64,000 nucleotides of DNA from Gigaspora rosea (GCA_003550325.1 QKWP01000039.1:500904-564903); one strand, 5' to 3'; shown: positions 47,045-58,286, counted from the stretch's first letter. Notes: generated by a model from the sequence alone, not told the origin. Numbers and translations: made by a program.

Positions 47045-47467
47045 TGTAACAATTTAGGGAGGTTGGTAAGTTGTTACTCCAAGCAGCAGGCCTAGAGTTC
47101 AAATTCTACTAGCAATATTTTGAAAAATAGGCCTGTGTTCTGGTACCTGTTATCTTATCAATTGGTTGGATATATTACCTGTAGCATTGGTTTCACTATT
47201 ACCAGTATAGAAGTTTTAGGCATAGTTGTGTGCCCATTATACAGACAAATCCAAGAAACTAAAGAAAACAAAAACCTATTTGGCAAGTTCCAAGTAAAGA
47301 GATAGCAAAGATCTTTAACAGTGCTACTGAAACCAATATACCAAAAACCAGAGCCAGAGAACTAAATGACAATAATCTTCAAAGGAAAGGGTCCACCAAC
47401 CTGACTGCCAAAGATGCACTTAAGGAAAAGGATCTATGTTTTAGAAGTAGATCCAAGAGAAAAAAAA
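47045..47467 (+). mobile_element. tRNA-headed SINE-like element, copy 1
   Basis: 47058-47115 is tRNA-like: box A TAGGGAGGTTGGTAAGTTG and box B GAGTTCAAATTCTACT. It is followed by about 350 bp that matches an inverted copy at about 48800-49262 in order (GGTTGGATATATTACCTGTA; TTATACAGACAAATCCAAGA; CCACCAACCTG; ATCTATGTTTTAGAAGT). Ends near an A run at 47459-47468. Less AT-rich than the flanks. A different family from the SINE at 28218-28718. Confidence 0.65.
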
Positions 47468-47622
47468 TTATAATAGCACCTAATGCCAGATAGATCAACC
47501 TATCTAGGCTAACTGGTTTAAAAGTTTGGGAATACTAGAGAAGAACTAGAAGGAAGGAGGAAATAGATACTAGGGTTAGAGCAAACCGTAAAGGACAGAA
47601 ATAGGTATTGATAAGAGGACAG

Positions 47623-47766
47623 CAGTGTTGGGCAATATGGACATTTGGACTTATTAAAAATAATATAGACAAATATGGACATAGTAATTTATAGACATGG
47701 ACATATAGGTTTGGATATAGTCCAAATTTTTTAAAAAATATAGACATATACCAAGTGCCAACACTG
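47623..47766. mobile_element. 144-bp hAT MITE (CAGTGTTGG ends)
   Basis: Ends CAGTGTTGGGCAATATGG and TATACCAAGTGCCAACACTG. Flanks GAGGACAG (47615-47622) and GAGGACAA (47767-47774), 7 of 8. Interior repeats TATGGACAT words. Non-coding; the 110-codon minus frame at 47535-47867 spans it and is not supported as a gene. Confidence 0.8.
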
Positions 47767-47867
47767 GAGGACAAGGGTAACTTTGTTTTGCAAATGTTGG
47801 TCTCAGCAAAAGCAGCAATTACTGAAATGTAGGTAATACCTATATGAAACAAAAAAGGCTCTACCAA

Positions 47868-48121
47868 GTAGAGTTTTTCAAAGTCAAATCAAATTGAATT
47901 TGAATTTGATCAAATCAAATAAGCTCTTAATTTAAATTTGATTTGATCAAACCAAATCAAATCAAATTTATTTGTAAATTTTAAAAAAGTTTTAATTTTG
48001 GTTGCTTTTCAAAATTTTCAATTTACACAAAATTTTATTAAGTTAATTAATTTCTGTATTAAATGAAAAATGTTTCTTTAATTAAAATAGCTCTAGTTTT
48101 ATAGACTAAAATAGTAGTTGT
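47868..48121. repeat. CAAATCAAAT-rich array, possible half of a hAT-type element
   Basis: Begins TAGAGTTTTTCAAAGTCAAA and continues as an array of AATCAAAT/TTTGATTTGATCAAA words to about 47965, the layout seen at the left ends of the hAT-type elements. No matching right end was found before 48780, so only a partial element can be claimed. Confidence 0.35.
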
Positions 48122-48505
48122 TTTACTATATTTACTCAAAATAATGTGCACTTGTGCATTATTTTGAGGGAATACACATTCTTTCAAGTACGTGCATGGG
48201 TATTATTTTAGTATAAAGGTCTAATTTCTAAAAAATTGTGTATTATATATGTGTAATGCATAACAAACCTGTATTTCTTAATTTTATATATACCGGTAGC
48301 CTTTTCGATCTAAGTCACTAAAAATTTCTTATTTCTGCTTGTTATTTGAATTCATTATTTAGCAGATTATTAATTTAGCATTTGGAGTGTGCATTATATT
48401 GGGATGCATATGAGCGTTATTTTAAAACCAACATGCTATTTTAAGAAAATTAAAATTTTGAAATAATGCCTATGTGCATTATTTGAGTAAATATAGTAAT
48501 AAAAT
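48122..48505. mobile_element. ~384-bp MITE (TTACTATATTTACTCAAA ends)
   Basis: TTTACTATATTTACTCAAAA, then TAATGTGCACTTGTGCATTA, is mirrored by AATAATGCCTATGTGCATTA, then TTTGAGTAAATATAGTAA. A short palindrome (AATGTGCACTTGTGCATT) sits in the left arm. Non-coding. Confidence 0.65.
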
Positions 48506-48799
48506 TTTGTATAAATAGCTATCATATCTATAGTTTCAATAAAAATTTTATATATTTGTCGAATTAAATCAAATATTTTCTCAATTTTAATAGGACTCTT
48601 AAAATACCCAAGGTAGTGATATGAATTAAAAATTGAAAATTAATTAAAATCAATTAGTTGACAAAGTTGACAACTAATTGTATATTAAAATCAAATAAAA
48701 ATTAAACAAACAAAATAGAATAAAAATCAAATAATTGAAAAGCTAACAACTAATTGATTGCAAAATTTTTGGCAATTTGTATCACTACACAAAGGTACC

Positions 48800-49262
48800 A
48801 TCTGGCTTATCCTCAACAAGAAACTTGGTAAGACAGTACCTGCCCTACTAGGTATTCATCTATACTCACTTCTAAAACATAGATTCTTTTTTTCTAGCAT
48901 GTTTTTGTGGCCAGGTTGGTGGTCCTTTTTCTCTGAAAGTCTTTGTTATCTGGTTCTCTGGCTCTAGTTTCTGATACTCAGTTTTTGGTAGCACAATTAA
49001 AAACCTTTGATGCCTTCTTACTCGGGACTTGCTAAATAGGTTTTTGCCGTACCAGTTCCTTGAATTTGTCTGTATAACAAAATGCAACTATGTCTAAATG
49101 CTTCTATTTGAAATAGTGAACCAAGGCTACAGGTAATATACCCAACCAATCAATAAAAAGCAGTTAATAAAATACAGATCTATTTTTTGCAAAGTATTAC
49201 TAGTGGGATTTGAACCCTTACTGCCACTTGGAGATAATGTACCAACTTCTCTAAGTTGCCAC
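48800..49262 (-). mobile_element. tRNA-headed SINE-like element, copy 2
   Basis: On the minus strand from 49262: ATGTGGCAACTTAGAGAAGT (box A region), then GGGTTCAAATCCCACTAGTA (box B, closer to a true tRNA than copy 1), then GGTTGGGTATATTACCTGTA, TATACAGACAAATTCAAGGA and GGACCACCAACCTGGCCA. Colinear with copy 1 (47045-47467); the 3' limit is uncertain. The small frames at 48758-49087 lie within it and are incidental. Confidence 0.65.
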
Positions 49263-49556
49263 ATTTTTGCTTGTTTTTGTAATTGTTATTCTATAAAACT
49301 TATATATTTATTTAAATATTTAGTTCTCAAGCTTTTCACAATTAAATAAAAAACATTTTGGAAGCTTAGTTTTTCTTAAAATGTTTTATTGCAACTAAAA
49401 TAAACATATATAAGAGGACAGCCAAGTAAAGTTAGAAATTAAGCAAAGATTCAAAATTATTATAAAAAAAATGAATAAATATAAAAGATATAAAAGGTTA
49501 AACAAAAGTTTGAATAAATTGTCCAATATTTTTAAAATAAAAAATTTAAAAAAATA

Positions 49557-50285
49557 CAGTCATATCTCTTTATAATCACCAAGTCTGTCACATCCTATTT
49601 TGGTAATTGTAAAGGTATGACTAAATGTAAACTACCTTGTCATGGTCATATGACCAAAGTCCAATAAGTAATATATTTGCACATATTTGAAATACTATTA
49701 AAAACTTTAATCCAGTGGCCCAATTTGAATAAAACAGCTACCAGAGTGTTTGACTCAATAAGATAATTCTAAAGAGTCCAAAATTATCCAAATTTAATTA
49801 CAAATACTAAGATCATTAAGGATGTTTACTCAGATGTTTAAATTTAATCAATTCTTAAACATGTAAAGTGATACAAATCTTTAACAATCTCAGGAGTATG
49901 TGATTCAATTTAATGATTTTGGGCTCAATAGAATCATCTCATTGAGACAAACAGTTTGTTAGTTATTTATCCAAATCAAATTATTGGATCAAAAGTTATT
50001 TGCTGTCAAATCTTTAAAAGCTTTAATAGATAATATTAAATATACAGTACATGAATATGAATATTGGCCAATCAGATTTTAATGTGTATTTAGTTAAAAA
50101 TTGGTGACTATAATGAGCGTTTTTTATTAATAAAATTGTTAAAAAATCAAATTTTATAATGATAGTGATTATAAGTGATTTGTGATTATAATGAGGTTTT
50201 TTTACTATATTTTAAGTCTGTCATACAAAATTGAGTGCTTAAATAGAGGTGTAACTATGGATGTAACTATAGGGAGGTCTGACTG
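49557..50285. mobile_element. 729-bp pogo/Tigger-like element (Tc1/mariner group)
   Basis: Ends CAGTCATATCTCTTTATAAT and CTATAGGGAGGTCTGACTG with TA on each side (49555-49556, 50286-50287). The CAGTC..ACCTC..TATA-type TIR is typical of pogo/Tigger elements. The core (49705-50010) contains an inverted pair related to the core of 11577-12336. No transposase frame. Confidence 0.75.
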
Positions 50286-50445
50286 TAGTAAAATAAGTAA
50301 AGTTTATTCTTGAAAATATAAATAAATTTTTGAGAACATTACTGTAAATTAAATAAATTTGTTCTTATGAAAATATAAATCTTAAACATATTTCCAATAC
50401 TAGATAAGGCTGTCTTTATAATTAATATTAATAAAGTTTTTTTAT

Positions 50446-50754
50446 GGGTACTAGTCAAAATCCTAACAAATAGAATCCCAACAGGTCATAATCCCGACAA
50501 AAAAATCCCAACAGTAAAAATCCTGACAATCCTGACAACAAAAAATTATTAAGTTATTTAAGTTAAATTGGGGTTAGAGTGAGAACTTAGGTTAGGGTTA
50601 GAGTAAGCGCCTAGGTTAGGGTTTGATTTGGGTGATTTTATAGTAATTTTGCTCAAGAAAAGCTTTTTTTAATTGTTGGGATGTTTGATTATTGGGATTT
50701 TTTTGTTAGGATTATGACCTGTCAGAATTTTGTTTGTCAGAATTTTGACCCATC
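50446..50754. mobile_element. ~309-bp MITE with ~70-bp TIR of AATCCYRACA words
   Basis: Left arm GTCAAAATCCTAACAAATAG, AATCCCAACAGGTCATAATC, CCGACAAAAAAATCCCAACA; the right arm is the inverse, ending ATTTTGACCCATCCC. Centre holds GGGTTAGAGTGAGAACTTAG, a TTAGGG-like tract. Non-coding. Confidence 0.7.
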
Positions 50755-51114
50755 CCTATTTTTTTATAGTTAATTAATAAAAATATGTAGCTAATTCATA
50801 TAGTTCTTTATTCTACTGCCTAATTAATGATCATGTATTACCAAACTTAGAAATCTATTAAATATAAGAATATCAAATTTGTATAACTATATAACAATAG
50901 TATATATCAGATATATATTTAAACCAGATCTTAATATGTTTTTATTGAGCTTATATTTTAGATATTTTAATGCTGTTTAATAGATATAGTGCTGTTTATA
51001 CATGCACTTATATTCCTGGTTATCACACATCTTTATATTTATTGACTGTCTAACTTCCAATAATGTTGACCAATCAGATATGATATACAGTATATATTAC
51101 ATAACAAGAGCATG

Positions 51115-52450
51115 CTGCACCTACTTTTTTGATACTAATTGATATAAAAATTCTAGTAAAAATAAAAATTTTCAACCCATTAAATAAAGATATCTGGACA
51201 ACTAGAATACTTGGTTAATCTTTTTATTTGAATTCTATAGATTCATAGAATTTAAATAAAAAATTTATCAAATTTAGTCAAGTTATCTTACTCAAAGTCA
51301 GAAAAAAATCCAAATGCCTATTAAAAGCTATTTCAATTTTTTATCTAACTTTGAACAAAGATATCTTGATAACTATCTAACCAAATTTGATAAAACTTTT
51401 TTATTTGAATTCTATAACTTCATAAAATTCAAATAAATTTTTTATTGAATTTAGTCAGGTAGTTGTCAAGATATCTTTGCTCAAAGCCAGAGAAAATCAA
51501 AACTACCAAAAATAGAAGCTGTACCAATTTTTTAATTTGAACAATGTTATCTTAACAATTATCTAATTAAATTCAATAAAACTTTTTTATTTAAACTTTA
51601 TAAAGTCATAAAGTCAAAGAATTCAAATAAAACAAGTTTTATTAAATTTGGTTAGATGGTTGTCAAGATATCTTTGTTCAAATTTAGAATAAAATTTGGT
51701 GTGGATAGCTGTTTTGATTTTTCTGACTTTGAGCAAAGATATTTTGATAGCCACCTGACTAAGGCCATTTGAAATTAATTTTTCAATTAATATCACTTCT
51801 TCCTTTTTTCATTTAATGCCCAGTAAAATAAACATATACATACAAATTTCTTTTTCTCAGATGAATACGTTATATAATTTTTATTTTTTTATTTATTTAT
51901 TTATTTATTTTTGCTCCTCTCTTTTATAAGAGGAATGTAATGTTAACTACTGTATCAAATTTATCTGACTAATTAGCAACTCAACTAGAATCTTTAGACT
52001 AAATTTAACCCGAAGTCAATTCGTTATAATAAATTTACTACATTAAAAATAGTTTGTTCATTTGTATGTTCATTTCATTTGCCCCCTTCTGAAAGTCCTG
52101 AAAACTTATGTTAACTGAAAAATTCACTTCAAGCGACCTAAATTTGATAAAAAAAATTTTTTATTTGAATTTTATGAAGCTATAGAATTCAAATAAAAAA
52201 GTTTTATCAGATTTGGTCAGATAGTTGAGGTATCTTTGCTCAAAGTTAGATAAAAAATTTGCGCAGCTTCCATTTTGATAGATGATTTGATTTTTCTCAG
52301 ACTTTGAATAAGATAACTTGACAACCACTTGACTAAATTCAATGATTTTTTTTTATTAAAATTCTATGAAGCGATATCTTCGCTCAAAGTTTTGAACATT
52401 CTAATTTTTACTGGGATTTTCATGTCCAGTATCAAAAAGTAGGCGCAGGG
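51115..52450. mobile_element. 1.3 kb TIR element built of palindromic satellite
   Basis: Ends CTGCACCTACTTTTTTGATA (51113) and TATCAAAAAGTAGGCGCAG (to about 52447), with TTCTAGTAAAAATAAAAATT mirrored inward. The interior is five to six copies of a unit of about 165 bp, each a palindrome around a TTTGAATTCTATGAATTC-like centre with arms TTTGAGCAAAGATATCTTGA and AACTATCTGACTAAATTTGA. A Harbinger-type MITE sits in the fourth unit. No coding sequence. Target duplication not identified. Confidence 0.7.
51763..52138. mobile_element. 376-bp Harbinger-type MITE (GGCC..TTGAAGT ends, TAA duplication)
   Basis: Ends GGCCATTTGAAATTAATTTT and AATTCACTTCAAGCGACC. TAA on each side (51760-51762, 52139-52141). 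Excising one TAA and the element restores the satellite phrase CTGACTAAATTTGATAAAA. Same end motif as 53093-53596. A (TTTA)n run lies at 51892-51911. Confidence 0.75.
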
Positions 52451-53092
52451 GTATCAAAAACGAATGTTTTGCACTCCTACATGTCTTATCCAATAGCGAG
52501 TCTCATTTTGATGTAACGTAACGCAATCAGGAAGATCAAAACAAAACGTTCGCTTTTTCAGAAATCGCTCATATCACGAAAATTTGCATAAGAAATCACT
52601 TTTCACGCTCTGACCAAAAATTTACCTTGAGCAACTTTACTTAAAGAATCTCTTAACTCTAGCTCTAGCATAGGTCCCAACCTTAACTTATAGAATTCAA
52701 GTGTGTTGTAAACACCATCACGTGACAGTGAAGATATGCCAATGATCTAGTGGCATGGCCTCTAAAGCATGCCCAAAAGGCATGCCGTGCCCCTGTGCCT
52801 CGAACCCTACCTCTGTAGCAGTTAAAAAATGTCAATGGCCATTGATCATAATTAATAAAGTTATATCTTAAGCTTTTGCAAGCTATTTAAACCGATTACA
52901 TTAAGTTAGTTTGAATTAGTTAATTAGAGGGAAACATTACTGATATATATAAACAAATAATTTATTTATTCTATACACGATGATATATACGAAATTATAA
53001 TAAAGGGATGCAAAATAATTGGAAAGGTTCTACTTTCTAATCTTTTTGAAAATAAAATACACGCCAATATTAACACAGAATTACGATGATTA

Positions 53093-53596
53093 GGCCGTTT
53101 GCAGTTAAAGCTTCGCTATTAACGTTATTTTTTTGAAATTTGCACGGGGGCGGGGAAAAAATTAAACAAACATTAAAATTAAACGAGGTTCAAATGAACC
53201 TAAATCAGGTTCGAATGACCCTAAATCATGTTCAAATGAACCTAATCCAGGTTCATATAAACCTAAATTAGTTTAATTGAGCAAAATTAATTTAAAGTTT
53301 TATATAATCTAATTAGCGTTCAAACATAAAAATTTATTTAAAATTTTTTAATACATAGGCCGCTTGCAGTTGAAATTCGTTTAACGTTATTATTTTTTTT
53401 CTTATTTCACGGGGGGAGGGGGAAAAATTAAACATAAATAGTAAACATATAGTATACCGAAAAATCCCGATCATAACCGAAAAATTCCGATCACCGTGCC
53501 GACCTAATTTGTCACCTCTATTTGTTTAATTTTAGGGGGGAGCTCAGGGTGGAGGGGGGGGGGGTAACGTTAAACGAAAGTTTACTTCAAGCGGCC
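53093..53596. mobile_element. 504-bp Harbinger-type MITE (GGCCGYTTG ends, TTA duplication)
   Basis: Ends GGCCGTTTGCAGTTAAAG and TTACTTCAAGCGGCC, followed inward by AACGTTATTT / AACGTTAAACG. TTA on each side (53090-53092, 53597-53599). A second left-end copy (GGCCGCTTGCAGTTGAAATT) lies inside at 53359, so the element is nested or rearranged. Interior repeats AGGTTCAAATGAACCTAAAT and G runs (53145, 53412, 53549-53562). Its right end is about 30 bp from the stop codon of the MFS gene. Confidence 0.75.
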
Positions 53597-53625
53597 TTAC
53601 TATGGCAAATGCTTTAAACAAAAAT

Positions 53626-56165
53626 TCAAACTACAAATTTACTAAAAATAAAGAATAATGCCCAACTTAAAATTAAACCTATAACGAAAATTGTAATATA
53701 AACCCAATTTCGTTTTGAAGGATGTATAAACCTTGTATTTGCATCTTGAAAATATTCCCTTCTTTTGTCTTCTTTCATGTCTATTATTCCATCATACCGC
53801 GTTCTTGCCACTATTGACAACAATATAGCAACGAGAACAGCAATAATACTAGTAACTAAATACAATTGCATAACCCGATTGTAACTACCGCCATCTAAGT
53901 CTTGCAATACACCGCCAGTAATGTCGAATAAGGTTGAGCCAATATTTGAACATGATTTTACAATTCCCAATCCTGTACCAACATAATCTAATGGTAATAT
54001 AATTGGAATCGATGAAAGGGTAGTTACTGGTCCAAGTGAAAGGGATATTGAAAATAACAACATTCCTATAACTGGAGTTAAAAGAGTATATCCTAGAAGA
54101 CATATTGAGGTAGTTAGGAAAACCGCCGAACTTATCACTATATAAATTAAATTATATAATCGATTAAATAAATAAGTTAGAAGCTGAATAACCAAGACAA
54201 GGAAAGAGTATTAGACAGCGTGACTTACATATGATAGAACGTCTGCCAAACCTGTCCAAAAAATAGCCAAGAAAAGGGGTTATAAATATTGGCAAAAATT
54301 GAGCAAAACTTGAACGATTAGCAGCCTCTTCATTCGAAAGATGCCAGCGGGTTTTTATTAGATCACTGATTATAAGTAATAAAAGTTAATTGTAATTGAT
54401 AAAAAGCAACGTTTATCGGAAATGCGCTAGGTTTGTGGCGCAGTAAAAATCCTTTAAAGCTCGTTAAAGGTAGGGTTAGGTGTACTAAAGGTAGCTTTCC
54501 TATACAGATTTTCGAGAAATAGGCGATTTTTGACAAACGAACGTTTGTTTTGAATCCCTGATCGTGAAATCTGATTCGTAGTTTAAGCAATCGGCGCCAC
54601 AAACCTGGCACATTCCGAGATGCAAAAACATCTATATAGTTATTGTGACAAATAACAAAATTATGCATCAAACGTAGACTGGCCAAAATTATAGTTAGGG
54701 CCAGTTTTATAACGCATAAACACCTGAGGGCGTTAGTTGGCACTTTAAATAAAGATGCCTAAAGTTGAAAAATGCATACGAGTTTATATGTAAAAATGAA
54801 GTCCAGGAACTACCAAATTCAAATTCAAGCAATACGAAAATCCAATAAATCGTTGGCAAATACAATAATATTCTGGGATTAAATGATTTTTTTTGTTTAA
54901 GTTTTTTGATTTCCTGCTCCGAGAGATTTTCATTAATTAACTTCATAACATATATATAAACTACATTGATCACTAAGGAAACCACACATAAAAGTGCTGC
55001 AAACTAAAATAAACAACTGTGATAAATATAATATACAGTAATAAAGCTTGAAAAAGACGTTCATATTTTAAAAAATTTTACCCAAAATGCCCAACCGTAA
55101 AATCCAGCAGCTCTTTTTATTGGAACAACAGTCAAATTTGCTAAGAATGACGCCTTTGAGAGAATGAAAAATAATTATATCAAACATAAGCTAGCCACCA
55201 ATTTACATAACGTTAATGTGCATTTTTGCTAGGTTGTGGAAAAAAGCTCGTTTCATTTCGGAATTTTAAACTATGTTACACAATTGGTGCTTAAGCCGAA
55301 ATTAGTATGATAATCTCGCACCAATTGAGTAATATTGTTTTTTAACCTTCAAAAAAAAATTAAAGAATAAACCAGGCTTTTTTCCGCACCCTAATTCTTA
55401 CCAATCTTGCCGTAGCGATTTGTATTCCAAGTGCTATTGATAATCCTTTCCCTTTAAACCAATGACTAAGAATAGTAGTTTGAACAGTGACAATAGTTCC
55501 ACTTCCGATGCCATAAAGTATTCTACCGCTCACCATCATGGGAAATGATCTTAAATTAGTGGATAATGCCACTATAATATTTCCCAAAGCAATAAGTGAT
55601 GTGGCCAATATTGATCCAATCGATGTTCCAAATGTATCAATAAAGACACCGCCAAGGATTGGTAAAATTGTATTAACTAGTGATACAGAAGACTGTATTA
55701 TACCGTATTGAGAATTCGTGATGCCTAATTCCTAAAATTATATGAGTAATGTTAATTATAAAAATTAATTGGAAAAAAACGAATGACCAGAGAGATAAAT
55801 TACATCTTTAACGATAGATTTCAAGGCTCCTAATGTATGAGCAGCAAAATGACTTCCAACTACATTAGATAAATTATTAAAAACCATGTTTGATTTATTA
55901 TTGTTTGATGTTGAACGTACGTACTAGATAAAAACAAGGTGCAAACTAATGCAAAGACTTTATATTTCCATGGTCGATTAAGTTCTTCTTCTATGATATC
56001 AAACTTATTGTCATCGTCATTAGATAGCGAATTATTCTCATTATTTTCATCATTCTCAGGCCTGTCAACTAAATTTACTGAGCAAACAGGTAAAGCAGTG
56101 CATCCCTGCTCATTCGTAGAAAAAGGACGATTGTTTTCTGATGCATTAAATGGATTTGAAGACAT
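53626..56165 (-). CDS. MFS transporter, MFSD1-like (seven exons)
   Basis: Exons on the minus strand by visible splice sites: 56165-55925, 55859-55804, 55731-55402, 55153-55082, 55003-54780, 54365-54229 and 54137-53626. Donors are GTACGT, GTAATT, GTAAGA, GTAAAA, GTATGC and GTAAGT; acceptors all end in AG. Phases match and the sum is 523 codons plus stop. The N-terminus (about 65 residues) is hydrophilic and rich in Asn/Asp/Glu. Membrane segments start near residue 68, and about 12 are expected. Exon 3 carries GRILYGIGSG, then WFKGKGLSIALGIQIATARL, close to the pattern seen in MFSD1 transporters. Exon 6 has GYFLDRFGRR, the MFS loop motif. Animal MFSD1 is a lysosomal transporter, so a vacuolar location here is inference. 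Substrate unknown. A CTAAC branch-point-like site precedes the last acceptor. The second 2.5 kb AT-rich flank shows no partner gene. Confidence 0.87.
54419..54620. mobile_element. ~200-bp MITE within an intron of the MFS transporter gene
   Basis: GAAATGCGCTAGGTTTGTGG, then CGC, and the inverse GGCGCCACAAACCTGGCACA, then TTCC. Lies in the fifth intron (54366-54779), which at 414 bp is far longer than the gene's other typical introns. The 126-codon minus frame at 54363-54743 is incidental. Confidence 0.65.
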
Positions 56166-56187
56166 TATTTTGCTTTTGATTAAGTGA

Positions 56188-57188
56188 TTAATGTATGGAA
56201 AGTGGAAGAACCAGCTTTTTTAAAGAAAATCTGATAAAGCATAAGCTATCCTAAATTGGTTAAATTAGTAATTAATACTTTATGATTTCTGACTAAATAT
56301 AAATTTGTATTACTCATGTGTTAAAATCTGATAATTCAAAAGGGATATCTGATTTGATTATCAGCGGATCCTATTGTTTTCCCAACAACACTTTCCCGAC
56401 AAGTTAGCCCGCATTATTCGCCGTTAAAATTATTAATTACAGTAAATACATGTCATTTGTGATCTTTCGATTTTTAACGAAATCGTGTTACACCGGGCAG
56501 CGCTCTACGCAGTACAGTGAAAAGAAATTGAATTAAATTGATTAATTGCATGGTGGACAGGTTTTGTATCAGTATTGAGAGGTTATCGGATTTGAAAACA
56601 CTATACTTAAACTATATATCAGGTATCGACTTTGTAGATTAATTTTTTATCAGATTTGGCAGATTATCGATTTTGGCAGGATCGGTTTTGGGAGGTTTAA
56701 CAGTATTAAAAAAAGTATTTTAGAGAAATAATAAGTGTAGATCGGCCCATCTATAATAAAATTGCAGATCATTTGACCAGCTTTAAAATTGGGTTGTTCT
56801 AGTTCTGGTCAAATGATCCTCAAATTTGAGTTATAAACGATGGGGGTTTTCTTTTTATCAGATTGCAGATCTTCCACCCATCCCTAATCAAGATCCAAAC
56901 TTGTTGATTTTCAATTAGCAAGAATGTGATCATTATGTAATGAAATCATTCGATTAATGTATCCAATCGGAATTAAGGTTTTGTGATCGAACGCAAAATA
57001 CCATACACTCTGTTTCACTACCCGCGCTAAATAACATTAGAATTTGAGATATGGGGTCGATTTGATATATTTTAGCTTTTGATTTTTGAATTTTTATAGT
57101 TTGGTCGGCTTAACCACATTAACGATAATAAGTATAAAATAACATAAGGCTTGTTGGCCGACAGATAAAAGGAATTAATATATATCAT
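56188..57188. other. Gene-free stretch upstream of the MFS gene
   Basis: Presumably holds the MFS gene promoter. No TIR pair or gene recognised. Around 56640-56720 there are repeated GGCAGATTATCGATTTTGGC-like words. Confidence 0.4.
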
Positions 57189-58286
57189 ACTTGTTATTTA
57201 ATGGATATCGGTGAATACGGTGTATTCCACAGATTAATAGTAAACCACGTGACCGAAGGCCACGTGATTTTACTATTAATCTGTGGAATGCACCGTGTTC
57301 ACCGATATCCATTAAATAACTAGTTTATCCCATGGGTACGACGTAACAACCCGTGCAACACGTCATTTAACAAACTTCAACTACTGTAGTAATTTAAACT
57401 TAATTTCAATAATTGATCTATTATTATTTATTTAAAAAAAAATAAAATAAAAATCGAATGCAAGAAACAGTAACATCACAATAACCAAAGAAATTTTCAA
57501 ATTGCAGAGAATCTCTCGCGTAAAGAATCAATTGTGTTAAATGGCTGTGCCTCAACCATTTTCATAAAGCTATCAAGTATGAAAAATGAATTTAAAGAAT
57601 TTAATTCTTCAAGCTTAAGATCTCCTATTATTTTGGAACCTTCGGCACATTTAATACTACTTTTAAATGATATTTTTAATCGTTACTCGCTTTTAACCTT
57701 TTAGAACATTAAAAAACGTGATAATAACATAAAATAAAAAACTAACTTAATATTTTAAATATTTAAATAAAAATTTTTTTTAATGAATAAAAAGTTAATA
57801 AAGTACATTAAAACTGCCTATAACAATTTTAAAACCTTTAGCATTTAGTAAAGCCTTTCACCTGCTTGCAACAATTTTAAAACCTTCGAACCTAATAAAG
57901 TCTTTCGTCTGTCTATAACAATTTTTAAAACTCTTCGAACCTAGTATAATCATTTGTCTTCCTATGACAATTTTAAAACCTACTGGACCTCAAAACCCAC
58001 CAGATCTAATAGTCTTTCGCTTGTCTATGACAGTTTTAAAACCTTCGCTCTAGTAAATATGACTATTTTAAGACCCATAAAGAAATACTAAGTCAGTGAT
58101 TACATAATCTTGAACTTAGTTCACGATCTTTAACTTTTAATTAGGATTTACTGTAAACAAAAAGTTTAAAAGATCAATTAATCACACTGGTCTATATGAA
58201 TATCATGTGACACATGTTTTCATATAGACCGGTGTGAATAACTTAGAAAAAAAAGCACTGGTTATTACATAGTACCCATGGAATAA
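57189..58286. mobile_element. Composite unit B: 136-bp palindrome plus TIR element (inverted relative to unit A)
   Basis: 57189-57324 is the palindrome (ACTTGTTATTTAATGGATAT; CGTGACCGAAGGCCACG loop). 57325-58286 is the TIR element with TTATCCCATGGGTACGACGT and the inverse ends, and the TCTATATGA hairpin near its right end (58187-58234). Shares the exact module junction with unit A at 43591-43592. Non-coding. Confidence 0.8.

Noticed and set aside
47535-47867. 110-codon hydrophobic minus-strand frame
   Set aside because: Spans a complete hAT MITE with its target duplication; the frame is incidental.
47868-48780. Complete hAT-type element with CAAATCAAAT array
   Set aside because: A left end is plausible but no matching right end or 8-bp duplication was found.
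54363-54743. 126-codon minus frame within the MFS gene
   Set aside because: Lies in an intron and reads through a MITE; exons 5 and 6 join in phase without it.
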